Below, one piece after another: positions 1-10,900 of a stretch of DNA of 64,000 bases. Below the pieces are notes generated by a model, which was not told where the DNA came from, made no database searches, and was given only the letters and a program-made list of their open reading frames with translations. The position numbers and the translations under genes were made by a program. Source of the DNA: Micractinium sp. NFX-FRZ (taxonomy: Eukaryota > Chlorophyta > Trebouxiophyceae > Chlorellales > Chlorellaceae); the NCBI GenBank assembly GCA_029339195.1, contig JAPTJF010000257.1:1-64000 (forward strand), read 5' to 3'. How positions within the stretch are numbered: the stretch's first letter is position 1; every line of letters begins with the position of its first letter.

Positions 1-3000
1 CAAGAGGCTGAGGCCCTGCTGCCGTGGGAAAGATGCCTACGTGGGCGGCGGACCAGGGGGGCGGCAGCGGAGGAGGGCGTGGGGGCCGGGGGCGGGGCCG
101 CAAGGGCGCCAACGCCGACGCAGCAGCAGCAGCAGCCGCCCTGGCAGTAGCCTCCACCTCAGGCCGGGGCCACCTAGAGTCGCCACCCCCGGCAGCGCTC
201 AACCGCAACGGCGCAGGCTCAGCGCTTGCAGCGGCAGCGGCGGGGCCGGCAGGCGTCCTGGGCGGCAGCGCCCCGCAGCAGGGCAGCCTGGGGGATGGGC
301 AGCAGCGGGGCGCAGTGGGGCAGCCTGATGCGGGGCAGCAGCAGCAGGAGGAGGGGCACCACCCGCTGCTGGCAGGGGTGCGGTTCCTGGCGCTGGAGGG
401 GCACGATGTGCAGGCGCTGTGGGAGGCGCAGCCCGCTTTTGTGGTGATGTACGACCCTGATGTCGCCTTCACGCGCCAGCTGGAGGTGTACAAAGCAAGC
501 AGGTGGGGGGGCACACTTTGTAGTCGGTCAGCAGGGGCTCCGGGTGGGTGGTGTCATTGTCCCTGAGACTGCCTTCACGCACGCCAGCTGGAGGGTGTGT
601 GATTCAGAAGCAAGCAGGTGAGGGAGGGCATAAGGTCGGGACAGCAGGACGGGACGGTCACAATGGTGCGGGCACGCACGTGCCAGGTGTCGGGCAAGAC
701 CATTCTGTGGAGCAAGCGGGCCGGTACGGTCCCCGGTGGCCTACTGCAGGCGGGGCCGTAAGCTGTGTGTCTACCTGCCCCGCTGTGCCGAACCCTTGAG
801 ATGAGCCCGACTCGCCCTCTATCACACACACTTGAAACACACACCACATCTGCCGCGTCCCCTCCCTGGCGCCCCCTGTTCAGGCCAGGCCTCCCTCTGT
901 GTGTGTACTTGCTGCGGTACGACGACTCCTTTGAGATGGACAGGTACCAGGCGTCGGTGAAGCGGGAGCGGGAGGTGAGCTGTGCCTTTGTTGAGGTGGG
1001 GTGGGGGCTTGGGGGAGGGGCGGGGAGGCAGAGGGGGGAGAATGAAGAGGAGGATCCTGATGAAGCCGGAGCGGCAGGTGAGCTGTGCCTTGGGAGGAAG
1101 GGAATCAGGAGGGGGAGAGTGGGGAGAAGGACCGCTGCCAGTCCAGCCCTTAGTGAGGTGGTTTGGGAGGTGGGGGAGCTGGGATGACGTGTAGGCCGGA
1201 TGGGTGAAAATGGCTTGACGCAGAGCTGGACCAATACCAAGCAAGATTGTGAGGTGCGGTGAGTGTGAAGCTGGCCCCCCAATGTAAGTCAGGATGGTGG
1301 GGCTGACCGCCCCAGTCAGGAGGTGCCCTTACCATGCCTGCACACTTCTCAGGAGATTCAACACCATGTATTCTGCAGGTGTTTGAGTCTTTGATCCGCA
1401 ACAAGGAAATCATGATCCTGCCCATCTCAGTCACACGAGAGCAGGTGGGTGGGCGTGGCGAGGCATGCGGTGGGGCAGTGCGCGCTGGCATCTGCACCCC
1501 AGGGCAAGCCGTTGCACTGGGGCAGCCTGCTGCACCGGAGAGCCCCTCATCCTTCCCTGCCTAGACACCATTGTTTCATCTTCATGACGTCCCTCCCGCC
1601 CTAATACCCTGGCCCTGGCCCTCCCCCACTGCCCCTCAGTTGGACCCGTCCCGCCGGCTGCCCGCCACCCACCACGAAGACGCGCTGCTGCTGGGCGGCG
1701 CCACCAACGCGCTGACGAGGCGCGCCGGCGGGCGCGGCGGGCGTCCGCTGCCCAAGCGCGTGGTGGTGGATGTGCGCGAGTTCATGAGCAGCCTGCCGGC
1801 GGTGCTGCACCAGCAGGTAACCACGCATGCAAGCAAGGGAGGATGAGGTGTAGTCAGCTGGCGATGGGTGCCGCACAGCAGGGAGGCAGGCAGGTGTGGG
1901 TCTAGTTATTGCCGTGCAGAGAGAGCTGCTGCCGCCAGGGGCAGCGGCAGCGGTTTGCAGGGGTTCCTGGAGGTCGCTCCCCCACACGTGAAGCATACAT
2001 ATACGTGCTTTGCCCACAGAGATCTGTGACAGAGATCTGCTGCGAGCGCAAATCAGCAGCAGAGCATGGTCCACATGGCCCGCCGTGCACGGCGGTGCCT
2101 GCTCAACTCCCAGCCCAACAACAGTGCCTCACTCTTCTGGCCACTTGCTCACCTCTCACCCCTGCCCCGCGCGCTTCCAGGGCTTGGAGGCAGTGCCTGG
2201 CAAGTGATTACGTGCCATGCCCAGAGACTAATCAGCCACGCTCAATACCCAAAACATTCCCCGGGCATCCTCTGCTCCCCCGCAGGGCCTGGAGGTGGTC
2301 CCGCTCACGCTGGAGGTGGGCGACTACGTGCTGTCCCCCGAGATCTGCTGCGAGCGCAAGTCGATTGCTGACCTGAAGGGGTCGCTGGCGTCGGGACGCC
2401 TGTACCACCAGGTGGGCGGTGCAGGGTGGGCTGAGGCTGGGAGTGGCCGGTGGAGGCTGGGCTGAGGCTGGGGGGTACACATGCGGCTGACGGGTGGGAG
2501 GGCGGTGAGGCTGGGTAAGCTGGCAGGAGCAGACATGCACGGGTCGCTGGCTTTACTGCCGGGTGGGTGCTAGACGTGGAAGCAGGGGGCGGGAGGGACC
2601 ATGGCAGTGGGTGTCTGCATGGGGGGCGGGGCCAAGTAATGTGGTACTGCGCACCACCAACATTGGCAGTACCACCAAGTGACCTCCCCGCTTGCTGCCT
2701 CCTGCCCCTGCAGGCTGAGGCCATGAGCAAGCATTACAAGACTCCCGTGCTGCTGATTGAGTTTGAGGGTGACAAGGCGTTTGCGCTGCAGGTGGGTGGC
2801 TGCTGGGTGGGTGGGCGGGAATGGCTACATGGGTACAGGGGGTTGCTGGTGGCAGCTGCTGGTTGTGGTGCAGGTGCGCTGGAGGGGTGGGTGGGGCGGG
2901 TGGGGATGGCATGGCTGAGCAGGCAGGGCGGCAGATTTGCTGCCGCAGGCGGCGCCTCTTCTTCACTCGGGGCACATATTCCTGTCCACCGTGCTGGCAG

Positions 3001-4335
3001 TTCACCACATACAACCCTCGACTGCTCACACCCTCTCTCACCCCTCTTCAGGCCTCCAAGGAGGTCAGGTGCACTGCTCATGGCAGTCACAAACCCATGA
3101 CATCTAAACCACACACCCTCCCTCCCCTCGCACCCCAGGCCTCCAGCGAGATAGGGGACGACGTGCAGCTGCACAGCCTGATGAGCAAGGTTGCCCTGCT
3201 CTGCCTGCACTTCCCCCGCCTCCGCCTCATCTGGTCGCGCTCCCTGCACGCCACGGCAGACATGTTCCAGCAGCTGAAGGCCAACCAGGACGAGCCAGAC
3301 CCAATCACAGGTGGGGTTTGCAGCGGCAGCTGGGCATAGTGGTGGGTGGGGTTTGTGAGGAGGCATTGCAGGAGGCATGCTGAAGGCTGACCAGGACGAG
3401 CCAGACCCGATTACAGGTGGGGTTTGCAGCGGAGTTGGTGTTTACGAGGGTGGGGGTTTGTGAGGTAGAGATGGGTGGAGTTTGTGAGAGGCACAGCAAC
3501 AGAGATGTTCCAGCAGCTGAAGGCTGATACCAGGCTGAGCCAGCCCCCGTGGCGGGTGAGGGTAGGGTGTTGCAGCCTGTGCATGGTGCATGGACACATG
3601 CTACCGCCTGTGCAGCTGCTGGCACCTGTGCACGGACCGATGCTGCCGCCCACCGAATGGGGCAGCTAGCCAGTTGGCAGCGCTGCTCTACTTTCTACTT
3701 CCTGCGTGCCTCCGCCTGTGTGCCTCGCCTTGCTCCTTTCTTGCTTTACCCCACGCAACCGCTCGCTGTCCCCCTCTGTGCAGCTGCCAGGGCGTGCCGC
3801 TGCTACTGTACTATACCAGGCAGCAGTGCCTTGACGTGCTGTGTGGCCTGCCCACCCCTGCTGTGTGCAGCTGCCACGGTGGGCGTGCCCGATGAGGCGG
3901 AGCGGGGGGCAGGAGGGGGGCCTGCCGAGTCTGTGGTCAACCAGAGCGCCATCGATCTGCTGCGCCGCCTGCCAGGTGGGCACCGTGCTGCCTGTGGGAC
4001 AGCAACGCAGCGCTTGGCCTGAGCTTGGGTGCTGCTCCTGCTGCGCGAGAGGCGCTCCTTGCACAGCCCCACCCTTTCACCTCCTGGCATCCCCCGTTCC
4101 CCTCTGTCGGGTCCCCCCGCACCACCCCTGCCCCCTCGCGCTCCTTCCCCGCCTCCCCCCCGCAGGTGTCACCGACTCCAATTACCGTGCGCTGATGCGG
4201 GAGGCGGGCAGCCTGGCTGAGCTGGCGGCCCTGCCCCTGGAGCGGCTGGCGGCGGTGATGGGCGGCCAGGTGGCGGCCCAGAAGCTCTCCGACTTCCTCT
4301 CTCAGGAGTGCAAGGCGCTGTTCGGGGCGCTCTAA
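1..4335 (+). CDS. XPF: XPF/ERCC4/RAD1 structure-specific DNA repair endonuclease, 5' truncated by window edge
   Basis: Catalytic subunit of the XPF-ERCC1 nuclease, which cuts 5' of lesions in nuclear nucleotide excision repair and crosslink repair. Exons I resolve: ?-502, 884-974, 1379-1444, 1640-1816, 2286-2411, 2714-2791, 3139-3310, 3871-3975, 4166-4335 (TAA); phases close throughout. The ERCC4 nuclease core is plain: VVVDVREF in the exon ending 1816, then [23 protein letters not shown] (the ERKxxxD active site) and LLIEFEG. Upstream [12 protein letters not shown] and [18 protein letters not shown] match the helicase-like/linker part of XPF. The last two exons carry the C-terminal HhH2 region ([20 protein letters not shown]) that pairs with ERCC1. 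The N-terminal half lies outside the window, and the 5' border of the first exon is unresolved because the open frame begins at about base 12. An alanine/glycine/glutamine-rich low-complexity stretch fills bases 50-350. Introns are full of decayed copies of adjacent exons, listed separately. Confidence 0.93.
571..1093 (+). repeat. Exon-edge echoes in XPF introns 1 and 2
   Basis: Bases 571-618 repeat, with small indels, the last ~36 bases of the exon ending at 502, including GCCTTCACGC, CCAGCTGGAG and AGCAAGCAGGTG with its donor site. Bases 1061-1093 repeat the end of the exon ending at 974 (original 958-989), again across the donor, sharing AGGTGAGCTGTGCCTT. Both copies lie in the intron just downstream of their source exon and neither keeps the reading frame usefully. 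I interpret them as local duplications of exon 3' edges. Confidence 0.8.
1957..2235 (+). pseudogene. Two decayed copies of the XPF catalytic exon inside the preceding intron
   Basis: The real exon at 2286-2411 begins GGCCTGGAGGTGGTCCC and contains ACTACGTGCTGTCCCC and GAGATCTGCTGCGAGCGCAA. Copy 1 (about 1957-2060) has its own TTTGCAG acceptor-like start, a matching CCTGGAGGTCGCTCC, then ATACGTGCTTTGCCC and an AGATCTGCTGCGAGCGCAAA block, with an extra AGATCTGTGAC insertion that breaks the frame. Copy 2 (2181-2235) follows CTTCCAG with GGCTTGGAGGCAGTGCC, GATTACGTGCCATGCCC and AGAGACT. Neither copy encodes an intact ERKxxxD motif in frame with a plausible donor. They are remnants, but could still act as decoy splice targets. 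Confidence 0.82.
3051..3800 (+). repeat. Exon-edge echoes around XPF exon 3139-3310 and the next acceptor
   Basis: Bases 3051-3070 mimic the start of the exon at 3139 (GGCCTCCAAGGAG against GGCCTCCAGCGAG), including the CAG acceptor. Downstream, 3379-3431 copies the exon end (original about 3277-3325) through the donor into the intron, sharing ACCAGGACGAGCCAGACCC and GGTGGGGTTTGCAGCGG. A second copy at 3491-3545 shares GATGTTCCAGCAGCTGAAGG (original 3260-3279). Near 3777-3800 a GTGCAGCTGCCA block resembles the true acceptor at 3866-3876. Together these four segments fill much of a 560-base intron. Confidence 0.85.
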
Positions 4336-4590
4336 CGCCTGGATTGCTGCAGCAGCCAAGGCATGTAGCGAGGCCGCCTCCCAGGAGTGCAAGGCGCTGT
4401 TTGGGGCGCTCTAACGCCTGCTGCAGGCAGCGTCTGGGGCGCTCCATTTCCAGCTGCAGGCAACGCTTGGGGCGGCGCTGTAACTCCTGCTGCGGCAGCC
4501 AAGCAGGGTAACGCCTTCTGTCCCAGGAGTGCGAGGCGCTGGGCGGGGCACTCTTAACGCCTGCTGCAGCAGCCAAGCAAGGCAACAACC
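4302..4590 (+). repeat. Tandem echoes of the XPF stop-codon end in the 3' UTR
   Basis: The last coding bases and stop (from 4302: CAGGAGTGCAAGGCGCTG, GGGGCGCTCTAACGCCTG) recur at about 4381-4425 almost unchanged, stop codon included, and again more decayed at 4521-4586 (CCAGGAGTGCGAGGCGCTGG, CTCTTAACGCCTGCTGCAGC). Between them, 4420-4513 holds two or three shorter versions around GGGGCGCTCC and GGGGCGGCGCTGTAACTCC. The unit includes the CTGCAGCAGCCAAGCA flank. This is an expanded 3'-UTR repeat derived from coding sequence. Confidence 0.88.
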
Positions 4591-4613
4591 ACACGGTCCT
4601 TGCTGCCCATTCT

Positions 4614-4636
4614 TGTAACACCCTTATTTCTTGTAA
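4614..4636 (+). terminator. TGTAA polyadenylation motifs for XPF
   Basis: Two TGTAAC motifs at 4614 and 4632 follow the XPF stop by about 280 and 300 bases. TGTAA is the usual chlorophyte near-upstream poly(A) element. Assignment to this gene is by position only. Confidence 0.5.
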
Positions 4637-4660
4637 CACACGTATTCACATGCACAGACA

Positions 4661-4710
4661 GCACAGCACAGCACAGCACAGCACAGCACAGCACAGCACA
4701 GCACAGCACA
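4661..4710 (+). repeat. Pentanucleotide microsatellite (GCACA)10
   Basis: Ten perfect copies of GCACA lie between the convergent XPF and 2OG-oxygenase genes, just after the TGTAA motifs. Read on the minus strand it is TGTGC. Imperfect runs of the same pentamer occur inside introns at about 9955-9990 and 30490-30535. Confidence 0.97.
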
Positions 4711-4987
4711 ACAGAGTCCAAGACATGATTGTGCCTGGGAAGCCACAGGAGCAAAGCAGGGTTGTTGTGTGTTGTGTTGCAGGCTTGCAGATGTAGATTG
4801 CAGGCATGCGTGATTGCAGGCATGAGCGAGTGTTGAGAGGCGCAGTAGAGCGCACACACCGCGTGCTGCACACCGCAAGGGCTGAGGAGGTTTCAGCTGT
4901 GCTGATAGCACAGGCCACAACAGCACGGGCTCTCCTTCTGGCCGCAGGAGCCAGCACCTGCCCATGCACCGTCGGTAGTACCAGCTC

Positions 4988-7900
4988 TCAGCGGCAAGTC
5001 CGCTTGCTGAGGTGGACGCCGGGGGACAGCTGCTGCTGCTGCTGCCGTGGCTGCTGCGCCGCCTGGCTGCCTCCAGCCTCTGGGCCGGCCTGGGCCGGCC
5101 CAGGCATCAGCTGCAGCAGGCACTCTAGCCAGAAGGCGCTGAGCTGGCGCTGCGTGCCTTTCAGCGCCTCCCAGGCCGCGAGCTGGAAAGGGTAAGAGGT
5201 GAGCTTCTTATCAATCAGCCACTCCTCGCCCCCACGGGAGCTGGCGCGGACCGCCCCAACCTCCTTGTCGTGTGCGCGCCTATAGTCGCGGGCGTGCCTG
5301 CGGGGTGGGTGCAACACGCAAGGCAACTATGGGCGGGGTGCAGCAGGCTACAGCCAGTGGCGGGTGGAGCTCGGGCCGTAGCAGAAATGCGGGATAGCAG
5401 GCACTACAAGTGGGTCAGGGCATCACTAACCCCACAGTGGTAGCAGCAGCACGAGGGGCGGGAGCAGGGATAAGTCTCTTTACAAGGGAAACTGCGGCTC
5501 TCCCCCCAGCCCTTACCCCCTCCAAAACGTGTAGGCTGCTCTCCTGCCCTATCCAGTACGCAGCATGCCAGCGACAGGGAGGCCACCAGTCCTGGGGTAC
5601 CCAGCTGTGTGCTCTCACATGTTGCACCAGGCAGCGAGGTGCGCCCAGCCCTCGCCTTGCTCATGCAGGCGGCACGTGTAGTGCTTGGGGTGTTGCAGGA
5701 AGGCCTGCAGCACACAGCACGTCACAGCAGGCTAAGGTTAGGGTCTTAAGCTTTTGAACGACAGGCGCAACCCCTCCCGATACATAGACACGCCAACAGT
5801 GCATGCCTGGGAGGGTCGGCACAGCTGGAAGAAAGAGACGCAGGCACAGCCAACAGGCAGGCCTGGGAGGGTTTGCAACCTTGATGGCAAAATGTGCAGG
5901 GCCAACACTACCAACGGATAGCAGCATGCAGTCACACACACACCGGTCGGATCTGAGGCGCAACTGCCCACAACGGCCCAGCTGGGCAAGCACGCCCCAG
6001 CCCCCACCTGCAGCGCGGAGCAGGCGGCGCAGAGGTTGCCCGCCTCGCACTCAAGCTCCGTCACGGCCTTCCAGCCTGGGCCCTCCTCTGCAGCAGCAGT
6101 AGGGAGAAGGCGAGTGCAGGCTGGCCGACCCCATGCTATGCATGCTGCCCAGCAAATGGTGGAACCATTAGCAATTGGTGGAACCATTGAACTGCAGCAC
6201 CTATGACGTGTAACAACCGTTGCCATGTGACCCCCGCACCTGGGCGCGGCCCCAGCTGCCGCGTGGTGTCCAGCAGGCAGCGGCTCAGCAGGTGCAGCAG
6301 GGGAGGGGAGCGTGCAAAGCCTGCAAAGCAGCCACAGGTGGTGGAGTTAAAAGCGGGTGTTGCTGTTGCAGTATGCATGTGGTTAGCAAGGCTTGTGAAG
6401 GGCTCAGGGCAGGAGAGCTAGCTGCCCCACTGATGGCATCCACCCCAGCAGCCTACCTGCCGCAGCGCTGTCCCCCATCGCATCACGCAGGCGCAGGCAC
6501 GCCCCCTGCAGGTTGTTCAGCTCGGCCTGGCTCTGCAGATTGACGACAGGTGGGTACGCCAGCACCAGCGAAACCACATGCTCCAGAGCAAGTGCGCCGC
6601 CTGGCACAAGGAAGGAGCGGAAGGAGGACAGCCACACAGTTTGTGGAAGAGGGCAAGGTATGGTGCACTGCACTGCACTGCACTGTTGTGAGAACATGGC
6701 TGTTTGCAAACCGTCCCAAGCTTGTGTGTGGTCTGCTGCCGCAGGCTGAGCCCTCCGTGCATGCCCACCTGGAGTCTTGATGCAGCTCAGCCTGTGCAGT
6801 ATGTCTGGCAGCCAAGTGTTGAAGCCTGGTTTGGAACCCCAGCCTCTCTGCTGAGCCTGCAGGGAGGGTTGCAATGCGTGCTGACCTGAAGCAAACTGCG
6901 CACCTGCCGGTACACAAAGCCGGCAGCAGCAGCAGCAGCAGCAGCAGCGGCGGCAGGGGCAGCAATGGCAGCATGGTTGTGAAGAAGAAGAAGAGAGAAC
7001 GGCTCGAAGCCGTGGGGTTGCGGCAGCCACCAGGAAATTGAAGAGTCAAGGGCACCAGTCAGCTACCTCCCCCACGCAATAGCATGAATGTGTTCTTGCC
7101 TCTCGAATGAACTCACAGTTTTCTGGACACCGCGTGCCACCTCGAGAGCCATGGAGGAGAGGAACTGCCTGAGCTTGGGCTGCTCACAGTCCGGTGCGTG
7201 AGCAGCTGCAGCAGGAGCAGGAGTGAGAGGAAGAGTGGGGAGTGGGCGGCATCAAAAGGAGTGGGGCAAAAGCTGGAGCAGGAGACGGCTGGGGCCAGCA
7301 CCAACAGAGCCTTGATTCGGAATCTGCAGGCCTGAAGCTTGTGAGCATCCCGATGTTGCCACGGGACCTGCTTGCAGCACAAGAAAGGGCCACTTGCGAT
7401 GACGGATGATGGACCGCACATACCCCGCCACACAAAAAGAGTTGTGGACCTGCGGACCTGTGGCCTCCCCAGCGGGCCGCCTTCAGAACATGTGGCCCAC
7501 CCATGCATCGCACCTGCTGCAGCGCACGCATGCAGCAGGAAGGCGTTGTTTGCGTGGTCGCGGCTGTCGCCCGCCTTGGCCAGCAGCACATCACGCCAGG
7601 CGGGGGCCCAACCAGCGGCAGCCGCAGCAGACACAGCAGGGCCGGCCACCAAACGGGAGATCCCACCGTGACCTGCAGCACAGGCAGGGAGGGCGGAGCA
7701 GGGCGCGCGTTGTGGAGGGAAGCACGATCAAGGGCAGTGCTGAGGGGCGGGCTTGCCGTAGGCCTGTCAATATGTGGGGCATGCTGAGGGTAAGTCTGGG
7801 TCGTGTGCACTGTGCTCGGCCCACTGCGGACGAGCTGCCACGCACCCAGGGGGGTCTGTATCGCGAGCTTTGATTCTGTGCAGCAGTGTAAGCCCACCCA

Positions 7901-10900
7901 AACAAGCGAGCGCGCGGGCAGGCGAGGACTGACGTGTGAAGCTCTCGAGGACGGAGTCCGACACCGCCTCGTCCCCCAGCTGTGCCGCCAGCCTGAGCAT
8001 TGCTGCCAGCTCCAGCTGCAGCCGGTAGCAGCTTCCCGCTTTGGCAATGTGTTGGGCAATGGCCAAGGCCAGCTGCCTCGGGGCGGCCTCTGGCTCCGGG
8101 CCCCAGTGCTGCCGCCCCGCACGGTCCTCCGCCACTCTGTGAGCAATGCCAGCATGACGGCCCCGCCAGTGCGAGGAGTCGCCTGCACAGAGGACGCAGC
8201 AGCGGCAGCCAGCAACACTCAACATGTGGAGGACAGTGACACAAGTGACCACGCACATAGATGCCGGCTGAATGTGCTTTATCGCGTGCATGCAGCCAGG
8301 CAGGCTGCTGGGTGGCACAGGCTGGCGCACCGCTGCTGTATCCCTCGAAGCCCGACTCGCATGCCTCCTCCTCTTCCGAATAAAACATCTCCTCATCTCC
8401 CACATCCTCCTCCTGCTCCTCCGCCTCCTCCTCCTCCCCCTCCACATTCGCCACCGTCCCCTGCTTGAACTACTGCCGCCATGTCAGCCTCCTGAGAGCA
8501 GCAGCAGCAGGGTTGTCTGCTGCCGGCTTCTCCTCCTCCGGGTTCTGCACAGGCAAGCAACCAACCCAGCAAGCACCTGTGAGCTCACACAGGCAGAGAA
8601 CCGGTCACACAAGGACACTTTCCTCCGGCGTGCGCCCACCAAGAGAAAAGGTATCAGCGGGCAAGTCAGCAGCCACAGCTGAGCATGTGCTCGCAACCAT
8701 GTGTGTGTTGCTTACCAGCTTACCACTGCGGTTGCTTACCAGCATCTTGCTGAGGCGCAGCACCTGGCGGCCGGGGTCGTAGCCGACAGTGACGACCAGC
8801 CGACGGGATGAGGGGTACATCATGAGGCCAGCGCGGTGGTACCACCTGCAGGCGTGGTTGGGGAGCAGCACAGAGTGCCGAGTGGTTGTGCACACACACA
8901 CGCATGCACCCGCTGTTTTGAACATGACATTTGAAGTCCAAGGAACCAGCCGGACTCGTGAGACTGGGGGAGGTGTTGAGGCTCCGCTGGGACCCGGGGG
9001 CAGGCAGCGCCCCAGTGCCACTCCATGCAACCGACCATCCATGTTGGAGGGAGGGCAGGTGATGCGCTCACTTTGCAATGACGGTGCCCTGGTTCCCAGT
9101 GTGCTGGCTGCGGCCCTGCGGCAGCAAGGCAGGCATGCACAGGGGAACACATTCACCAGCGTGTCGCCCCAGGCTTGCACACACGCTTCATCATGTGACC
9201 CCTGAGCTCTGCGACACCTGAGCCGCATGTGCAACAGAACACAGAGTGCCCAGCGCTGGTGCAGCGCCGTGCTCCGGCATGCCGCAACGCGGTGCGCCTG
9301 CTGGCCTTTGTTAGCACGATGTGTCACCCTTCAGCACACGACACAACAGCGGCGCCTTGCCTTGTAGGGTGTCTGGAGGTTCCAGTACTCCACCCTGCCC
9401 ACCAGCTCTCGTGGGTCATCGATGGTCAGGCTGCTGAAGGCGGGCGCCGGCCCCGCCAGCACACTCCACTTGGCCGCCTGCGGCAGAGGCAGGCAGGGGA
9501 GACAGCGCGCGAGCAGGTCAGGTCAAGGCAAGGCCCTCGCAGCACTCTGTGGCTGTCACTGCTGCTCAGGTTGGCGCTAGGAGGTCCCTGCCAAGAAGCC
9601 TGACACAGTGCTGGAGCCAGAGTGGCGGCAGCAGGTGCCGGCGTGACCTCGAGCCCGCTGCTGCCAGCACCCGCAAGACCACCCACCCGTATCTCCCCCC
9701 AGTCAAATGTCTCCCCGCTGGTGGCAGGTGGCTTATGCCCCCAGCCCTCCATCTCCAGCTCATCTGGGTCCTCCTCGCTGGTGAGGCGGGTGACCAGTGC
9801 CAGCGAGGCATCCAGCTCAGTGCCAGCCTGGCAGGCAGCCAGCACCAGCTGCAGGCGGGCACTGGCAGGGCGGGTGCAGTGAGCAAAGGTGGGAAGACCC
9901 CCCAGAAAGGTGGAGGCAGGGCTGGTGTCCTTGAGCATCTCACGCCAAGGAGCATGTGCTGTGCTGTGCTGTGCTGCGCTGTGCCCGGCAGTGCTGTGCC
10001 TGCTGTGGCTGTGGCTGTGCTGCGCCAACCAGGAGCTGCTGCCCTGCCAAGTCCCGCACCCACCTCAGCGGCTGCCCTGTCCCGGCCCTTCAGCGCCTCC
10101 ACTCCGTACGTCTGCAGAGATTCCTCGCTATAGCTGCAGGGCAGGGGATGCGAGCTTGGCAGTTAGTACACAGCGGCAGACACGCACACGACCGCTGGGC
10201 TGGTAAAGCAGCAGCCTTGGTCAGCAGCACAGGTGCAGATCACTGCATGCACAGGGGCTGTGGGCCACCGCCTCCAATTTCACAATCACTATCAATCACG
10301 GCTACTAACCCTCTACTTTCACGCTCACTATTTCCCACGGCTACTACCCCCTCTACCTTCACCCCTCCTATCTCCCCCGCCTGCCACCCATGAGGCAGGC
10401 AAACCGGGCCCTCACATGCCACGCTTGCCTGTGGTCAAACACGTAGCAGAGGCGGTCGGGCGCTGCCGCATCCTCTCCCCAGCGCCGGACGAGCTCCGCC
10501 AGCTGCCCCACAGCTTCCGGTTCTGCACACACGGGAGGCAGGCAGCCCAGCAGAGGGTTTGACGCTCAGCCTGCGGCCACAGGGCCACCAGCGAGTTGGC
10601 TCATCAGGCCGTTGAGGCACACGAGCTGGAGCACCACTGCTGCCAGCCAATCTGCCATGCGCCACAGCATGCACTGCATGCTGCGCCAATGTGTGCTACC
10701 CCTGCACCTGCGGACTGCCGTGCAGGCGCCAGGCTGCTGCCCCCGTGGACCAGGTTGTACACCAGCGCCAGGCGGTGGCCCGAGGTGAGCGGCAGGACCT
10801 CGTGCTCGCAGTCTGCGGGAGGTGAGGCGGGGGTGACCAAGGCAAGTCGGGCGTGCAAGGTGGGGGGCTCCGAGGCAGGGCACCAGCTGTGTGCGAGGCA

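Noticed and set aside
7184..8218. 344-codon minus-strand open frame
   Set aside because: Overlaps the 2OG oxygenase exons out of frame and runs through introns; the spliced frame is conserved-looking and this one is not.
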